DNA of 64,000 nucleotides from Asanoa siamensis. Lineage in GTDB: Bacteria; Actinomycetota; Actinomycetes; Mycobacteriales; Micromonosporaceae. The notes below the pieces were generated by a model, which searched no databases, had not been told where the DNA came from, and saw only the letters and a program-made list of their open reading frames with translations. A program made the translations under genes and the position numbers. Positions 25,035 to 32,954 of the stretch are shown one piece after another. Where the stretch lies: the NCBI RefSeq assembly GCF_016862555.1, contig NZ_BONE01000030.1, positions 29,420 to 93,419 of the forward strand. Reading direction: 5' to 3'. Each line of letters opens with the position of its first letter. Positions within the stretch are counted from its first letter, which is position 1.

Positions 25035-25074
25035 AGCATATTGCGCCGGTCCGGCTATTGCATAGTGTTGGCAA
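25035..25074 (-). promoter_or_regulatory. cbiM promoter with Nur-like operator
   Basis: TTGCATAGTGTTGGCAA (25058-25074) fits the pattern tTGCaa-N5-ttGCAA reported for the nickel repressor Nur of streptomycetes. On the minus strand a -10 box TATGCT lies at 25035-25040, so the operator covers the -35 position. No cobalamin riboswitch fold was seen. Confidence 0.6.
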
Positions 25075-25274
25075 CAAGGACCGTCGGGCGTAGTCCACCA
25101 CGCCTCCCAGCCATGGTCAACATGACCGACGGACGGTTGGATCACACGAAAGCCGCTGTTCACGGCGCGGATGCCCGCAGGGCGCGAAGAGATATACCGT
25201 CATCCATCGATTCGTGATAGAAACCTTCACGTACGTCGATGCATTGGGAGATTTTCTTCGTAGGGGGTGGGCTG

Positions 25275-26504
25275 ATGCGCAGAACCGTCGCGCGGCTGGC
25301 GGCGCTCGTGGTCGCGGTCGCGGCCTGGTCGGTGGTGCCGGGCCCCGCCCCGGCGGTGGCGGCCGTGGCGCCGCAGCCCGGCACGTTCGTCGGGCGCGGG
25401 TTCGACACCTGCACGGCGCCGTCGCAGTCGGCGATGAACGCGTGGCGGGCCAACTCGCCGTACCGGGCCGTGGGCATCTACATCAGCGGTGCCAGCCGGT
25501 CGTGCGCCCAACCGAACCTGACCGCGACCTGGGTCGCCAACCAGGTGGCCAACGGGTGGCGGCTGATCCCGATCGAGCTGGGCTACCAGGCGCCGTGCGG
25601 CACGCGTACGCCCAAGATGTCCGCCAACCCGGCCACCGCGCGCACCCAGGGCGGCTCGGCCGCGGACTCCGCGGTGAGCGCCGCGCAGGCGTTGGGGATC
25701 GGCGCCGGCAGCACGATCTACAACGACATGGAGCACTACCCGTCGAACGCGTCCTGCAAGGCGGCGGTGCTCTCGTTCCTGTCGGGCTGGACGCAGCGGC
25801 TGCACGCGCGGGGCTACCTGGCGGGCATGTACTCCAGCGGGTCGTCCGGCATCCGCGACGTCTGTGACGCCTACCACGACCCGGCGTACACCCGGCTCGA
25901 CCAGATCTGGATCGCGTGGTGGAACGGCGTCGCCGACACCGACGCGGGCAGCTACTGCCCCGACGACTACTACGCCAACCACCAGCGGCTGCACCAGTAC
26001 GCCGGTGAGGTGACCGAGACCTGGGGCGGCGTGACGATCCGGATCGACCGCAACTACCTGGACGTGAGCAACGCGACCGGGCCGCCGCCGGGGGAGGAGT
26101 GGAGCGTCACGCTCGACAACTCCGGGCCCGGCTTCACGGCCAGCGCCAACTGGGGCACGTCGGCGTTCTCCGCCCAGCGGTTCGGGGCCGACTACCGGTT
26201 CGCCAACCCGGTGTCGTCGAGCGACGTGGCCTGGTATTCGACGACCACGCCCGCGACCGACACCTACGCGGTCGACGTCTGGTACCCGGCGGACGCGGGC
26301 TACAACACCGCGGCGCCCTACATCGTCGCGACGACGACCGGCAACCAGTCGGTGACCGTCAACCAGCGCGCCGGCGGCGGCCAGTGGGTGTCCCTGGGCG
26401 TCTTCACGCTCCCGGCCGGCGCGGGCAACAAGGTGGGCGTCAGCCGCTGGACCAGCGGCACGGGCTACGTGATAGCCGACGCGATCCGTCTCACCCGGGT
26501 GTGA
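25275..26504 (+). CDS. Secreted DUF1906 glycoside-hydrolase-like protein with golvesin-type C-terminus
   Basis: This 409-residue exported protein starts at ATG 25275 after GGGGGTGGG. It has a signal peptide ending near PAVAAVA. Residues of about 35-265 match the DUF1906 TIM-barrel family (GTFVGRGFDTCTAPS, YRAVGIYISG, NGWRLIPIELGYQ, IYNDMEHYPSN, GYLAGMYSSGSSG, WNGVADTD), which is related to lysozyme-like GH25 enzymes. Residues of about 285-409 match a golvesin-like carbohydrate-binding domain (VDVWYPADAGYNT, VIADAIRL). A role in cell-wall or polysaccharide turnover outside the cell is likely. The 3' end overlaps the convergent pcaD-like gene by 14 bases. Confidence 0.85.
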   Translation: MRRTVARLAALVVAVAAWSVVPGPAPAVAAVAPQPGTFVGRGFDTCTAPSQSAMNAWRANSPYRAVGIYISGASRSCAQPNLTATWVANQVANGWRLIPIELGYQAPCGTRTPKMSANPATARTQGGSAADSAVSAAQALGIGAGSTIYNDMEHYPSNASCKAAVLSFLSGWTQRLHARGYLAGMYSSGSSGIRDVCDAYHDPAYTRLDQIWIAWWNGVADTDAGSYCPDDYYANHQRLHQYAGEVTETWGGVTIRIDRNYLDVSNATGPPPGEEWSVTLDNSGPGFTASANWGTSAFSAQRFGADYRFANPVSSSDVAWYSTTTPATDTYAVDVWYPADAGYNTAAPYIVATTTGNQSVTVNQRAGGGQWVSLGVFTLPAGAGNKVGVSRWTSGTGYVIADAIRLTRV

Positions 26505-27243
26505 GGTGGCGGCGGAGCAGGTCGGTGACCTGCTCCGCCCGCTCGACGCTGGCGAGGTGGGCGGCGTCCGGGAGCACGACGAGCGTCGCGCCGGGGCCGA
26601 TGCCGTCCACAATGGCCTGTGCCTGGGCCGGTGGTGTGGCCGGGTCGGCGTCGCCCGCGACGACGAGGGTCGGTGCGGTGATGCGGTCGAGCACCGGCCG
26701 CAGGTCCATGCCCGCGATCGCCTCGCAGCAGGAGGCGTAGCCGCCGGGGTCGAGCGCCACCAACGTCTTCGCGAACGCGGCGGCCTCGTCGGGCGGGAAG
26801 GCGGGGGTGAACCAGCGGGCCAGCGAGGCGTCGGCGAGCACACCCATGCCCTCCGCGCGGACAGTCGCCGCCCGCTGGTGCCAGCCGGACGCCGGCGGCA
26901 GGTGGGCCGCCGTGCACAGCAGCGCCAAGCGGTCGATCCGCGCCGGTGCGTGGGCGGCCAGCCACATCCCGACCATGCCGCCCAGCGACAGGCCCGCGTA
27001 GTGCACGCGCTCCAGCCCGAGGTGGTCGAGCAGCGCGAGCACGTCCCGGCCCAGGTCCTCGATGGAGTAAGGGCCGGGCGGCACGGGCGACCCGCCGTGT
27101 CCACGATGGTCGAACGCGACGATCCGGAACCCGGCGCGCAGCGCGGCCATCTGGGGCGCCCACATCGCCCGCGTGGTGCCGAGCGAGCTGCCCAGCACGA
27201 GGACCGGCGCGGAGGCCGGCCCGACCACCTCGTAGGCGAGCAC
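26491..27243 (-). CDS. pcaD: Alpha/beta hydrolase, 3-oxoadipate enol-lactonase-like
   Basis: This 250-residue cytosolic enzyme has the nucleophile elbow YAGLSLGGMVGMW (Ser about 86), the acid in VVAGDADPATPP and the His in LPDAAHLASVE. The start LAYEVVGPASAPVLVLGSSLGTTRAMW with the oxyanion region is close to PcaD, which opens the lactone ring in the beta-ketoadipate pathway. No other pca genes are nearby, so the true substrate could differ. The GTG start lies one base after the stop of the upstream hypothetical gene, so they form an operon. Confidence 0.75.
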   Translation of the reverse strand: MLAYEVVGPASAPVLVLGSSLGTTRAMWAPQMAALRAGFRIVAFDHRGHGGSPVPPGPYSIEDLGRDVLALLDHLGLERVHYAGLSLGGMVGMWLAAHAPARIDRLALLCTAAHLPPASGWHQRAATVRAEGMGVLADASLARWFTPAFPPDEAAAFAKTLVALDPGGYASCCEAIAGMDLRPVLDRITAPTLVVAGDADPATPPAQAQAIVDGIGPGATLVVLPDAAHLASVERAEQVTDLLRRHLTPG

Positions 27244-27244
27244 C

Positions 27245-27748
27245 TCAGTCGTTGAGCACCGCGGCGAGCCGGTCGCGGAAGACCCGCTCGGTGTCGGTGA
27301 CGACGTCGCCGCCGACGCCGAGGATGCCGCCGGACGGGGCCGCCGTGACGACCTGCTCCGCGATCGTCACCAGCCAGTGCTTGTAGGCGCCGGCCTCACC
27401 CTCGGACGTCTTCGCCGTCAGCAGCTCCGCCGCGGCGCGGGCGCGGGCGAGCACGTCCTGCGCGTACGCGGCCGGGTCCGGCGGCTCGATGGCCGGCAGC
27501 TCCTCGCCCGTCTCCGGGTCGCCGACGCGGGTGACCAGCTCGGCGGCCACGGCCGTGACGAGCGGGCTCGCCGACTCGCGGCCCTCCGCGATCGCCTCCA
27601 GGCCCGCCGCGTTCTCGGCCAGCGTGCGGCGCTTGCCGTCGTGCTCGGCCGCGCTGGCGGCGGTCAGCACCGACTGTGGCAGGCCGACGAGCAGACCCCA
27701 CTCGGAGTCGGAGAAACCGAACTCGGTGAAGACGGGAGTGTCAGTCAC
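27245..27748 (-). CDS. Hypothetical helical protein
   Basis: This 167-residue cytosolic, acidic and mostly alpha-helical protein (FSDSEWGLLVGLPQSVLTAAS, AYAQDVLARARAAAELLTAKT) has no transmembrane segment or catalytic motif and no family that could be named with confidence. The GTG at 27748 follows GGAAGG. It is coupled to the PcaD-like hydrolase (one-base gap) and lies 40 bases after the RecQ gene on the same strand, so all three may share a message. Confidence 0.75.
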   Translation of the reverse strand: MTDTPVFTEFGFSDSEWGLLVGLPQSVLTAASAAEHDGKRRTLAENAAGLEAIAEGRESASPLVTAVAAELVTRVGDPETGEELPAIEPPDPAAYAQDVLARARAAAELLTAKTSEGEAGAYKHWLVTIAEQVVTAAPSGGILGVGGDVVTDTERVFRDRLAAVLND

Positions 27749-27788
27749 GATGGCGCACCTTCCAGTCGGAAACCAAACGACAGCGTAG

Positions 27789-29429
27789 TCAACTCGGGTC
27801 GGCGACGAGCAGGCCCTGCTCCGAGACCACGGGCACCGACAGGGTCTTGTACCCCACCTCGTCGAAGAGCACCGTCATCCGGTCCTCCTCGTAGCCCATC
27901 ACCATCCCGGAGCCCCATTCCGCGTGCCGCACCGTGGTGTGCACCGGGAACGGGCCCACGGCGCCGTCGTCGGGCACGCCCCGCCCGGCCACGCAGTTGT
28001 CGCAGTGGCCGCAGGCGTGCGTGAGCTTCTCCCCGAAGTAGGCGAGCAGCGCCTGGCCGCGACAGCCGCGCGCCTCCGCGTACCCGCGCATCATGTCGGT
28101 CCGGGATTTCTGCAGGCTCTGCTGCCGCTCGGCCTCCGCCACGGCGAGCGCCGCGACCTCCGCCGCCGGTGGCGCGTACCGCGGGCTCGCGACCTTGCCG
28201 CCCGATCGGGTGACGGCGCCGCCCACCTGCTCGAGCAGGGCGACGAGCTGGCCCAGCTTGCGGGCGCCCAGGCCGGTGCGCTCGCGCAGTGTCGCCTTGG
28301 TCAGCGGCCCGTCGGCGCGCAGCACGGCGGCGAGATCGCGCAGCTCGTCCACGGACGGGAGAGCGCCGGTGAAATACCGCTGGAGTCCTTCGTCCTCGGC
28401 CCGCCAGAGCAGCAGCGTACGGGCGGGCAGGCCGTCCCGGCCGGCGCGGCCGATCTCCTGGAGGTAGCTGTCCGGCGAGTCTGGCAGGGCGACGTGCGCC
28501 ACCCAGCGGATGTTGGGCTTGTCGATGCCCATGCCGAACGCGGACGTGGCGACCATGATCGGCACCTTGTCGGCCAGGAACTCCTCGTGCAGCGTCTCGC
28601 GGGCGCCCGCCGCCATGCCGCCGTGGTAGTGCGCGGCCTCGTACCCGGCGTCCCGCAGCCGCGCGGCCAGCTCCTCGGCGCCGCGCCGGGTCGGCACGTA
28701 GACGATGCCCGGCGTCTCGCCCTCCGCCAGCAGGGCCTGCAGCCGGCGCCAGCGGTAGTCCTCGGTCGCGCAGTTGTTGGCCTCCAGGAACAGGTTCGGC
28801 CGGTCCAGCCCGGTCACCATCACCTTGGGCCGCTCCAGCCCGAGCCGTTCGACGATGTCGTCGCGTACGGGCGGCGAGGCGGTCGCGGTCAGCGCGATAA
28901 CGGGCGGCCGGCCGAGGGCCCGGATCACGTGCCCGAGCGCGAGGTAGTCCGGCCGGAAGTCGTGGCCCCAGGCCGAGATGCAGTGCGCCTCGTCGATCGC
29001 GACCAGCGACGGCCGCAGCGCCTTGACCGCCTCGAGCCGCTTCGGGTCGGCGAGCTGCTCCGGCGTGATGAACAGGAACTCGGCCCGCCCGTCGCGCAGC
29101 GCCTCGAGCGCGGCCTCCCGCTGCTTCGGCGTCTCGGCCGAGGAGATCCGCACCGCGTGCAGGCTGGCCGCGCCGCGCCGGGCGAGGCCGCCGATCTGGT
29201 CCTGCTGCAACGCCAGCAGCGGGGAGACGACCACGGTCGGGCCCGGCAGCTGCGTCGCCGGCACCTGGTAGAGGGCCGACTTGCCGGCGCCGGTGGGCAT
29301 GACCGCGAGCACGTCGTGACCGCGCAGGATCGCGCGCATGGCGTCGAGCTGGCCGGGTCGCAGGGTCTTCCAACCGAAGAGGCTGCGGGCGACCCGGCGC
29401 AGCCGCAGGGAAGTGATCGTCGACTTCAT
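27789..29429 (-). CDS. recQ: RecQ-family ATP-dependent DNA helicase
   Basis: This 546-residue protein carries superfamily 2 helicase motifs: MPTGAGKS (Walker A, 44-51), VVSPLLALQQDQ, AIDEAHCISAWGHDFRP (DEAH box plus aromatic loop), ALTATAS, IVYVPTRRGAEELA, ATSAFGMGIDKPNIR and QEIGRAGRDG. A C-terminal zinc site is suggested by ARGCRGQALL and ACGHCDNC. A winged-helix-like region precedes it, and the last 55 residues (VRHAEWGSGMVMGYEEDRMTVLFD) form a small beta domain seen in actinobacterial short RecQ proteins. There is no HRDC domain. It should unwind DNA in recombinational repair. Confidence 0.93.
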   Translation of the reverse strand: MKSTITSLRLRRVARSLFGWKTLRPGQLDAMRAILRGHDVLAVMPTGAGKSALYQVPATQLPGPTVVVSPLLALQQDQIGGLARRGAASLHAVRISSAETPKQREAALEALRDGRAEFLFITPEQLADPKRLEAVKALRPSLVAIDEAHCISAWGHDFRPDYLALGHVIRALGRPPVIALTATASPPVRDDIVERLGLERPKVMVTGLDRPNLFLEANNCATEDYRWRRLQALLAEGETPGIVYVPTRRGAEELAARLRDAGYEAAHYHGGMAAGARETLHEEFLADKVPIMVATSAFGMGIDKPNIRWVAHVALPDSPDSYLQEIGRAGRDGLPARTLLLWRAEDEGLQRYFTGALPSVDELRDLAAVLRADGPLTKATLRERTGLGARKLGQLVALLEQVGGAVTRSGGKVASPRYAPPAAEVAALAVAEAERQQSLQKSRTDMMRGYAEARGCRGQALLAYFGEKLTHACGHCDNCVAGRGVPDDGAVGPFPVHTTVRHAEWGSGMVMGYEEDRMTVLFDEVGYKTLSVPVVSEQGLLVADPS

Positions 29430-29467
29430 CGCCGAGCCGCGTTACCCGGGGCGCCCGCGCCCGAAAC

Positions 29468-30419
29468 TCACCGGCGCAGCTTCGGCAGCACCGCCGACGC
29501 GTACAGGTCGAAGAGCCCTTCGTAGTGCGGGCCGGTGTTGGCCACGTAGACCTCGTCGAAGCCCGCCTGCGCGTACCGGTCGATCATCTCGAGGTGCGCC
29601 TCGGGGTCGTTGCCGCAGACGAACGCCTCGGCGACCTTCTCCTTCGTGGCGAGCTGCGAGGCCTGCTCGAAGTGCTTCGGCGTGGGCAGGATCTGGGAGA
29701 GCTCGCCCGGCACGGCGGCGTTGGGCCACTTCTCGAACGCGATGTCGGCGCCCTCGTCGGCCGTGCCCGCGAACGCCGCCTTGAACCCGCCCTGGGCCGG
29801 CTTGTCGCCGCCGCCGCTCTCCCGGAAACCCTTGACGAGGTCCGCGTCGGGCATCGTGCAGACGTAGCCGTCGCCGATCCGGCCGGCCAGATCGACGGCC
29901 TTGGGGCCGAACGCGCTGACGTAGACGGGCGGCGGCGTGTCGGGGAGGGTGTAGAGCCGGGCGTTGCGGACCGTGAAGTGCGGGCCGCGGTGCGAGACCA
30001 CGCCGCCCTGCCACAGTTCCCGCATCACCGCGACCGCCTCCTCGAGCATCTCCAGGCGGACGTCGGCCTCGGGCCAGTCGTCGCCGAGGATCTGCTCGTT
30101 GAGGGCCTCGCCGCTGCCCACGCCGAGGACGAACCGGCCCTCGTGCAGGACGGCGCTGGTCGCCGCGGCCTGGGCGAGCACGGCCGGGTGGATCCGGGTC
30201 GTCGGGCAGGTCACGGCGGTGGTGACGGGCAGCGTGCAGACCTGGCTCAGCGCGCCGATCGTCGACCAGACGAACGGGCTCTGGCCCTGGGCGTCGACCC
30301 AGGGGTGGTAGTGGTCCGATCCACAGTGCCTCGAACCCGGCCTGCTGGGCCTGCTTGGCCTGGGCGAGCAGCTCGGCGGGGGTGTACTCCTCCGAGGACA
30401 GGAAGTATCCGATACGCAT
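29468..30419 (-). pseudogene. F420-dependent LLM oxidoreductase, frameshifted
   Basis: The first 34 codons from ATG 30419 read MRIGYFLSSEEYTPAELLAQ and on to EALWI, a good LLM-class N-terminus. At about 30316-30320 the frame breaks, and the continuation SDHYHPWVDAQGQSPFVWST is found in the other frame and runs intact to 29468 (PKLRR). The family expects LWI followed directly by SDHYHPW, so two bases (TC) appear to be missing. The rest keeps the flavin-binding features (VLGVGSGEALNEQ, VYVSAFGPKAVDLAGRIGDGYV). It is either a recent pseudogene or a sequencing error. An intact protein would be about 317 residues. Confidence 0.8.
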
Positions 30420-30458
30420 GCGGCGTGCGTACCCGCGCCGGGGCCGCTCATGCCTGGG

Positions 30459-30569
30459 TCATTTGAAGATGCGCCGGATCGCGTACACCAGGACGAGGGT
30501 GCCGAGGATCGCACCGAAGATCTGGACACCGGGTACGTCGTACCAACTCACGTTCTCCGCCGCCGCCAT
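30459..30569 (-). CDS. 36-residue single-helix membrane peptide
   Basis: A short frame from ATG 30569 encodes MAAAENVSWYDVPGVQIFGA, then a hydrophobic segment ILGTLVLVYAI and the basic end RRIFK. This looks like a real small membrane protein with one helix and a positive-inside C-terminus. The composition is unlike random frames of this DNA. It lies 40 bases before the LLM gene on the same strand and 107 bases from the divergent hexosaminidase gene. The function is unknown. Confidence 0.6.
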   Translation of the reverse strand: MAAAENVSWYDVPGVQIFGAILGTLVLVYAIRRIFK

Positions 30570-30596
30570 GCCGGCAGCGTAGCGCCGTTCATAATT

Positions 30597-30618
30597 GGAA
30601 AGTTTGTTGACTATTTCC
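30597..30618. promoter_or_regulatory. Inverted repeat and -35 box before the GH3 gene
   Basis: GGAAA (30597-30601) and TTTCC (30614-30618) form an inverted repeat around a 12-base AT-rich centre that contains TTGACT (30607-30612), a good -35 box. A clear -10 box was not found. It is a possible operator for a sugar-responsive regulator. Confidence 0.35.
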
Positions 30619-30675
30619 GTGGCTGGTGTGACCATTTCGGGGACCGAAGCCTTGTCCTAGCGGGGGGATACACAC

Positions 30676-32175
30676 ATGACCGAGCCTGGCGGCGAACTGC
30701 TGCGGCTGGCCGCGACCGTTCTGCAGCCCGGGTTCGTGGGCACCGCGCCGCCCGACTGGGTGCGCCGGTGGCTGGGGGAGGGGTTGGGCGGCGTCGTGCT
30801 GTTCGCCCGCAACGTCCAGACCCCCGCGCAGATCGCGGAGCTGACCGCGGCCCTGCGCGCCGAGCGGGCCGACGTGCTGGTCGCCATCGACGAGGAGGCC
30901 GGTGACGTCACCCGGTTCGAGTCGCGCGCCGGCAGCTCGCGTCCCGGCAACCTGGCGCTCGGCGCGGTCGACGACGTCGCGCTGACCGAGGAGGTCGCCC
31001 GCGATCTCGGCCGGGAGCTGGCCGCGGTGGGCGTCAACCTCGACTACGCACCCGACGCCGACGTCAACAACAACCCCGACAACCCGGTCATCGGCGTACG
31101 CAGCTTCGGCGCCGACCCCGCCCTCGTCGCCCGCCACACGGGGGCGTGGGTCACGGGCCTGCAGTCGGCCGGCGTCGCCGCCTGCGCCAAGCACTTCCCG
31201 GGCCACGGCGACACGGCCGTCGACTCGCACCACGACCTGCCGCACATCCCGCGCGACCGGGCGGGCCTCGACGCGATCGAGCTGCTGCCGTTCCGCTCGG
31301 CGATCGCGGCGGGCGTCCAGGCGGTGATGACCGGCCACCTGCTGGTCCCGGCCGTCGACCCGGCCCTGCCGGCCACGCTGAGCCGCTCCGTCCTGACCGG
31401 CCTCCTCCGCGACGAGCTCGGCTTCCAGGGCGCGGTCATCACCGACGCCATGGAGATGCGCGCGGTGGCGGCCCGCTTCGGCTTCGAGGAGGGCGTGGTG
31501 GCCGCCCTGTCGGCCGGCGCCGACGCGATCTGCGTGGGCGGCGAGAACGCCGACGAGGACGTCGCGGTGCGGCTGCGGGCGGCGATCGCCGAGGCCGTGG
31601 TCGCGGGCCGGCTCGCCGAGGAGCGCCTGATCGAGGCCGCGAAGCGGGTGGAGCACCTGGCCGCCTGGGCCGCGACGGCGCGGGCGGCGGCAGACCTGGG
31701 GCCGTGGTACGGCGCCGCCGGCTCACCCGTCGGCCTGGCCGCCGCCCGGCGGGCCGTGAAGGTCACCGGCGCGGGCCGGTCGCTGCCGCTGACGGCGCCG
31801 CCGCACGTGGTCGAGCTGTCGCCGCCGGCCAACGTCGCCGTCGGCACCGACACCCCGTGGGGCGTCGCGGCGCCGCTGGCGGCGCTGCTGCCGGGCACGA
31901 CGGCGGTCCGCCTGACGGAGGCGGACGCGACCGACCCGTCCGTGGTGCTGGCGCCGGCCTCGAACCGCCCGCTCGTCCTGGTGGTCCGCGACCTGCACCG
32001 GCACGCGTGGATGGGCACCCTGGTGCGGGCGTCCCTGGTCGCCCGGCCGGACGCGGTGGTCGTCGAGCTGGGCGTCCCGGCCGCCGTCGTCGGCACGACC
32101 CACATCGCCACCCACGGGGCCACCCGCTCCAGCGGCCTCGCGGCCGCCGAAGTCCTCGCCGGCGGCCAGGCGTAG
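30676..32175 (+). CDS. nagZ: Glycoside hydrolase family 3, beta-N-acetylhexosaminidase-like
   Basis: This 499-residue protein has no signal peptide and is probably cytosolic. The GH3 barrel (about 1-340) has LGGVVLFARNVQTP, AIDEEAGDVTRF, GVNLDYAPDADVNNNPDNPVIGVRSFG, the NagZ-type loop KHFPGHGDTAVDSHHDLP (His acts with Asp as acid/base in this subgroup) and the nucleophile region VITDAMEMRAV. A C-terminal 150-residue domain (about 345-499) is extra relative to short NagZ enzymes and matches longer actinobacterial forms. It should remove N-acetylglucosamine from muropeptides or chitooligosaccharides. The terminator at 32203-32247 follows. Confidence 0.87.
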   Translation: MTEPGGELLRLAATVLQPGFVGTAPPDWVRRWLGEGLGGVVLFARNVQTPAQIAELTAALRAERADVLVAIDEEAGDVTRFESRAGSSRPGNLALGAVDDVALTEEVARDLGRELAAVGVNLDYAPDADVNNNPDNPVIGVRSFGADPALVARHTGAWVTGLQSAGVAACAKHFPGHGDTAVDSHHDLPHIPRDRAGLDAIELLPFRSAIAAGVQAVMTGHLLVPAVDPALPATLSRSVLTGLLRDELGFQGAVITDAMEMRAVAARFGFEEGVVAALSAGADAICVGGENADEDVAVRLRAAIAEAVVAGRLAEERLIEAAKRVEHLAAWAATARAAADLGPWYGAAGSPVGLAAARRAVKVTGAGRSLPLTAPPHVVELSPPANVAVGTDTPWGVAAPLAALLPGTTAVRLTEADATDPSVVLAPASNRPLVLVVRDLHRHAWMGTLVRASLVARPDAVVVELGVPAAVVGTTHIATHGATRSSGLAAAEVLAGGQA

Positions 32176-32202
32176 CGGAGGCACCCGCGACCTGACCGCA
32201 TC

Positions 32203-32247
32203 CGACGGCCCAGCCACCCAGGTTCGTTCCTGGTGGCTGGGCCGTCG
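32203..32247 (+). terminator. Strong hairpin terminator after the GH3 gene
   Basis: CGACGGCCCAGCCACC (32203-32218) pairs perfectly with GGTGGCTGGGCCGTCG (32232-32247), extended by AGG/CCT next to the loop. It is followed by GCCGTGTTG with no long T-run. Confidence 0.8.
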
Positions 32248-32280
32248 CCGTGTTGTCGGCTGTTGTCGGCTGATTCTGGC

Positions 32281-32306
32281 GGAGTGAGTGCTCACTCCGG
32301 TAGTGT
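32281..32306 (+). promoter_or_regulatory. TetR autoregulatory operator and -10 box
   Basis: GGAGTGAGTGCTCACTCC (32281-32298) has two perfect eight-base arms around TG. A -10 box TAGTGT follows at 32301-32306. Such GAGTGA/TCACTC palindromes are typical sites for TetR regulators that control themselves, here the gene starting at 32346. Confidence 0.65.
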
Positions 32307-32345
32307 TCTTGACCTGAACACGTGTCGAGGTTCGAGGGTGGGGGC

Positions 32346-32954
32346 ATGACCGAGAGCGAGATCCGGCGGCGCGCGCCGGGAATGAGTCCCGAGCAGCGTC
32401 GGGAGGCTGTCGTCCGGGCCGCGTTGCCGCTGGTCGGCGAGCACGGCGCGGCCGTGACCACCGCCCAGATCGCCCGAGCCGCGGGCATCGGCGAGGCGAC
32501 GATCTTCCGCGTCTTCGACGACAAGCAGGCCGTCCTGGAGGCGGTCGTGGCCGCCGCGCTCGATCCGACCGTCGTGCTGCAGGAGCTGCGGTCGGTCTCG
32601 CTCGACCAACCGCTGGCCGTCCGCCTGGTCGACGCGGCCGACGCGCTGGAGGCGCACTTCGCCCGCGTCGGGTCGGTGCTCGGCGCCCTGCACGCGACCG
32701 GCCACACCGGACACCGCCGCCCGGCACCCCAAACGGGCGACCGGGAGCGGTCGGTCAGCGCCACCTTCGAGGCGGTCGCCGAGCTCATCGAGCCCGACAA
32801 GGACCGCCTCCGGCTGCCGGTCGAGACGCTCACCAACGCGTTCCTGGGGCTGCTCTTCCCGGCCCGCGTCGGCGGCCCCAGCGGCCCCCGCACGGTGGCG
32901 ATCGAGGACCTGGTCGACGTCCTCCTCTACGGCGCCGTCAAACCGGAGAGCTAA
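32346..32954 (+). CDS. TetR-family transcriptional regulator
   Basis: This 202-residue protein starts at ATG 32346 after GAGGGTGGGGG. The N-terminal helix-turn-helix is clear: RREAVVRAALPLVGEHGAAVTTAQIARAAGIGEATIFRVFDDKQAVLEAV (about 15-65), with FRVFDDKQAV as the usual end of the DNA-binding domain. The C-terminal ligand domain is unassigned. The palindrome over its promoter suggests self-repression. The convergent amidohydrolase overlaps it by four bases; no divergent target gene lies directly upstream, where a terminator ends the GH3 gene. Confidence 0.88.
   Translation: MTESEIRRRAPGMSPEQRREAVVRAALPLVGEHGAAVTTAQIARAAGIGEATIFRVFDDKQAVLEAVVAAALDPTVVLQELRSVSLDQPLAVRLVDAADALEAHFARVGSVLGALHATGHTGHRRPAPQTGDRERSVSATFEAVAELIEPDKDRLRLPVETLTNAFLGLLFPARVGGPSGPRTVAIEDLVDVLLYGAVKPES

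Noticed and set aside
24965..25210. A cobalamin riboswitch before cbiM
   Set aside because: No B12-box sequence or pairing pattern was found; a Nur-like palindrome explains control better.
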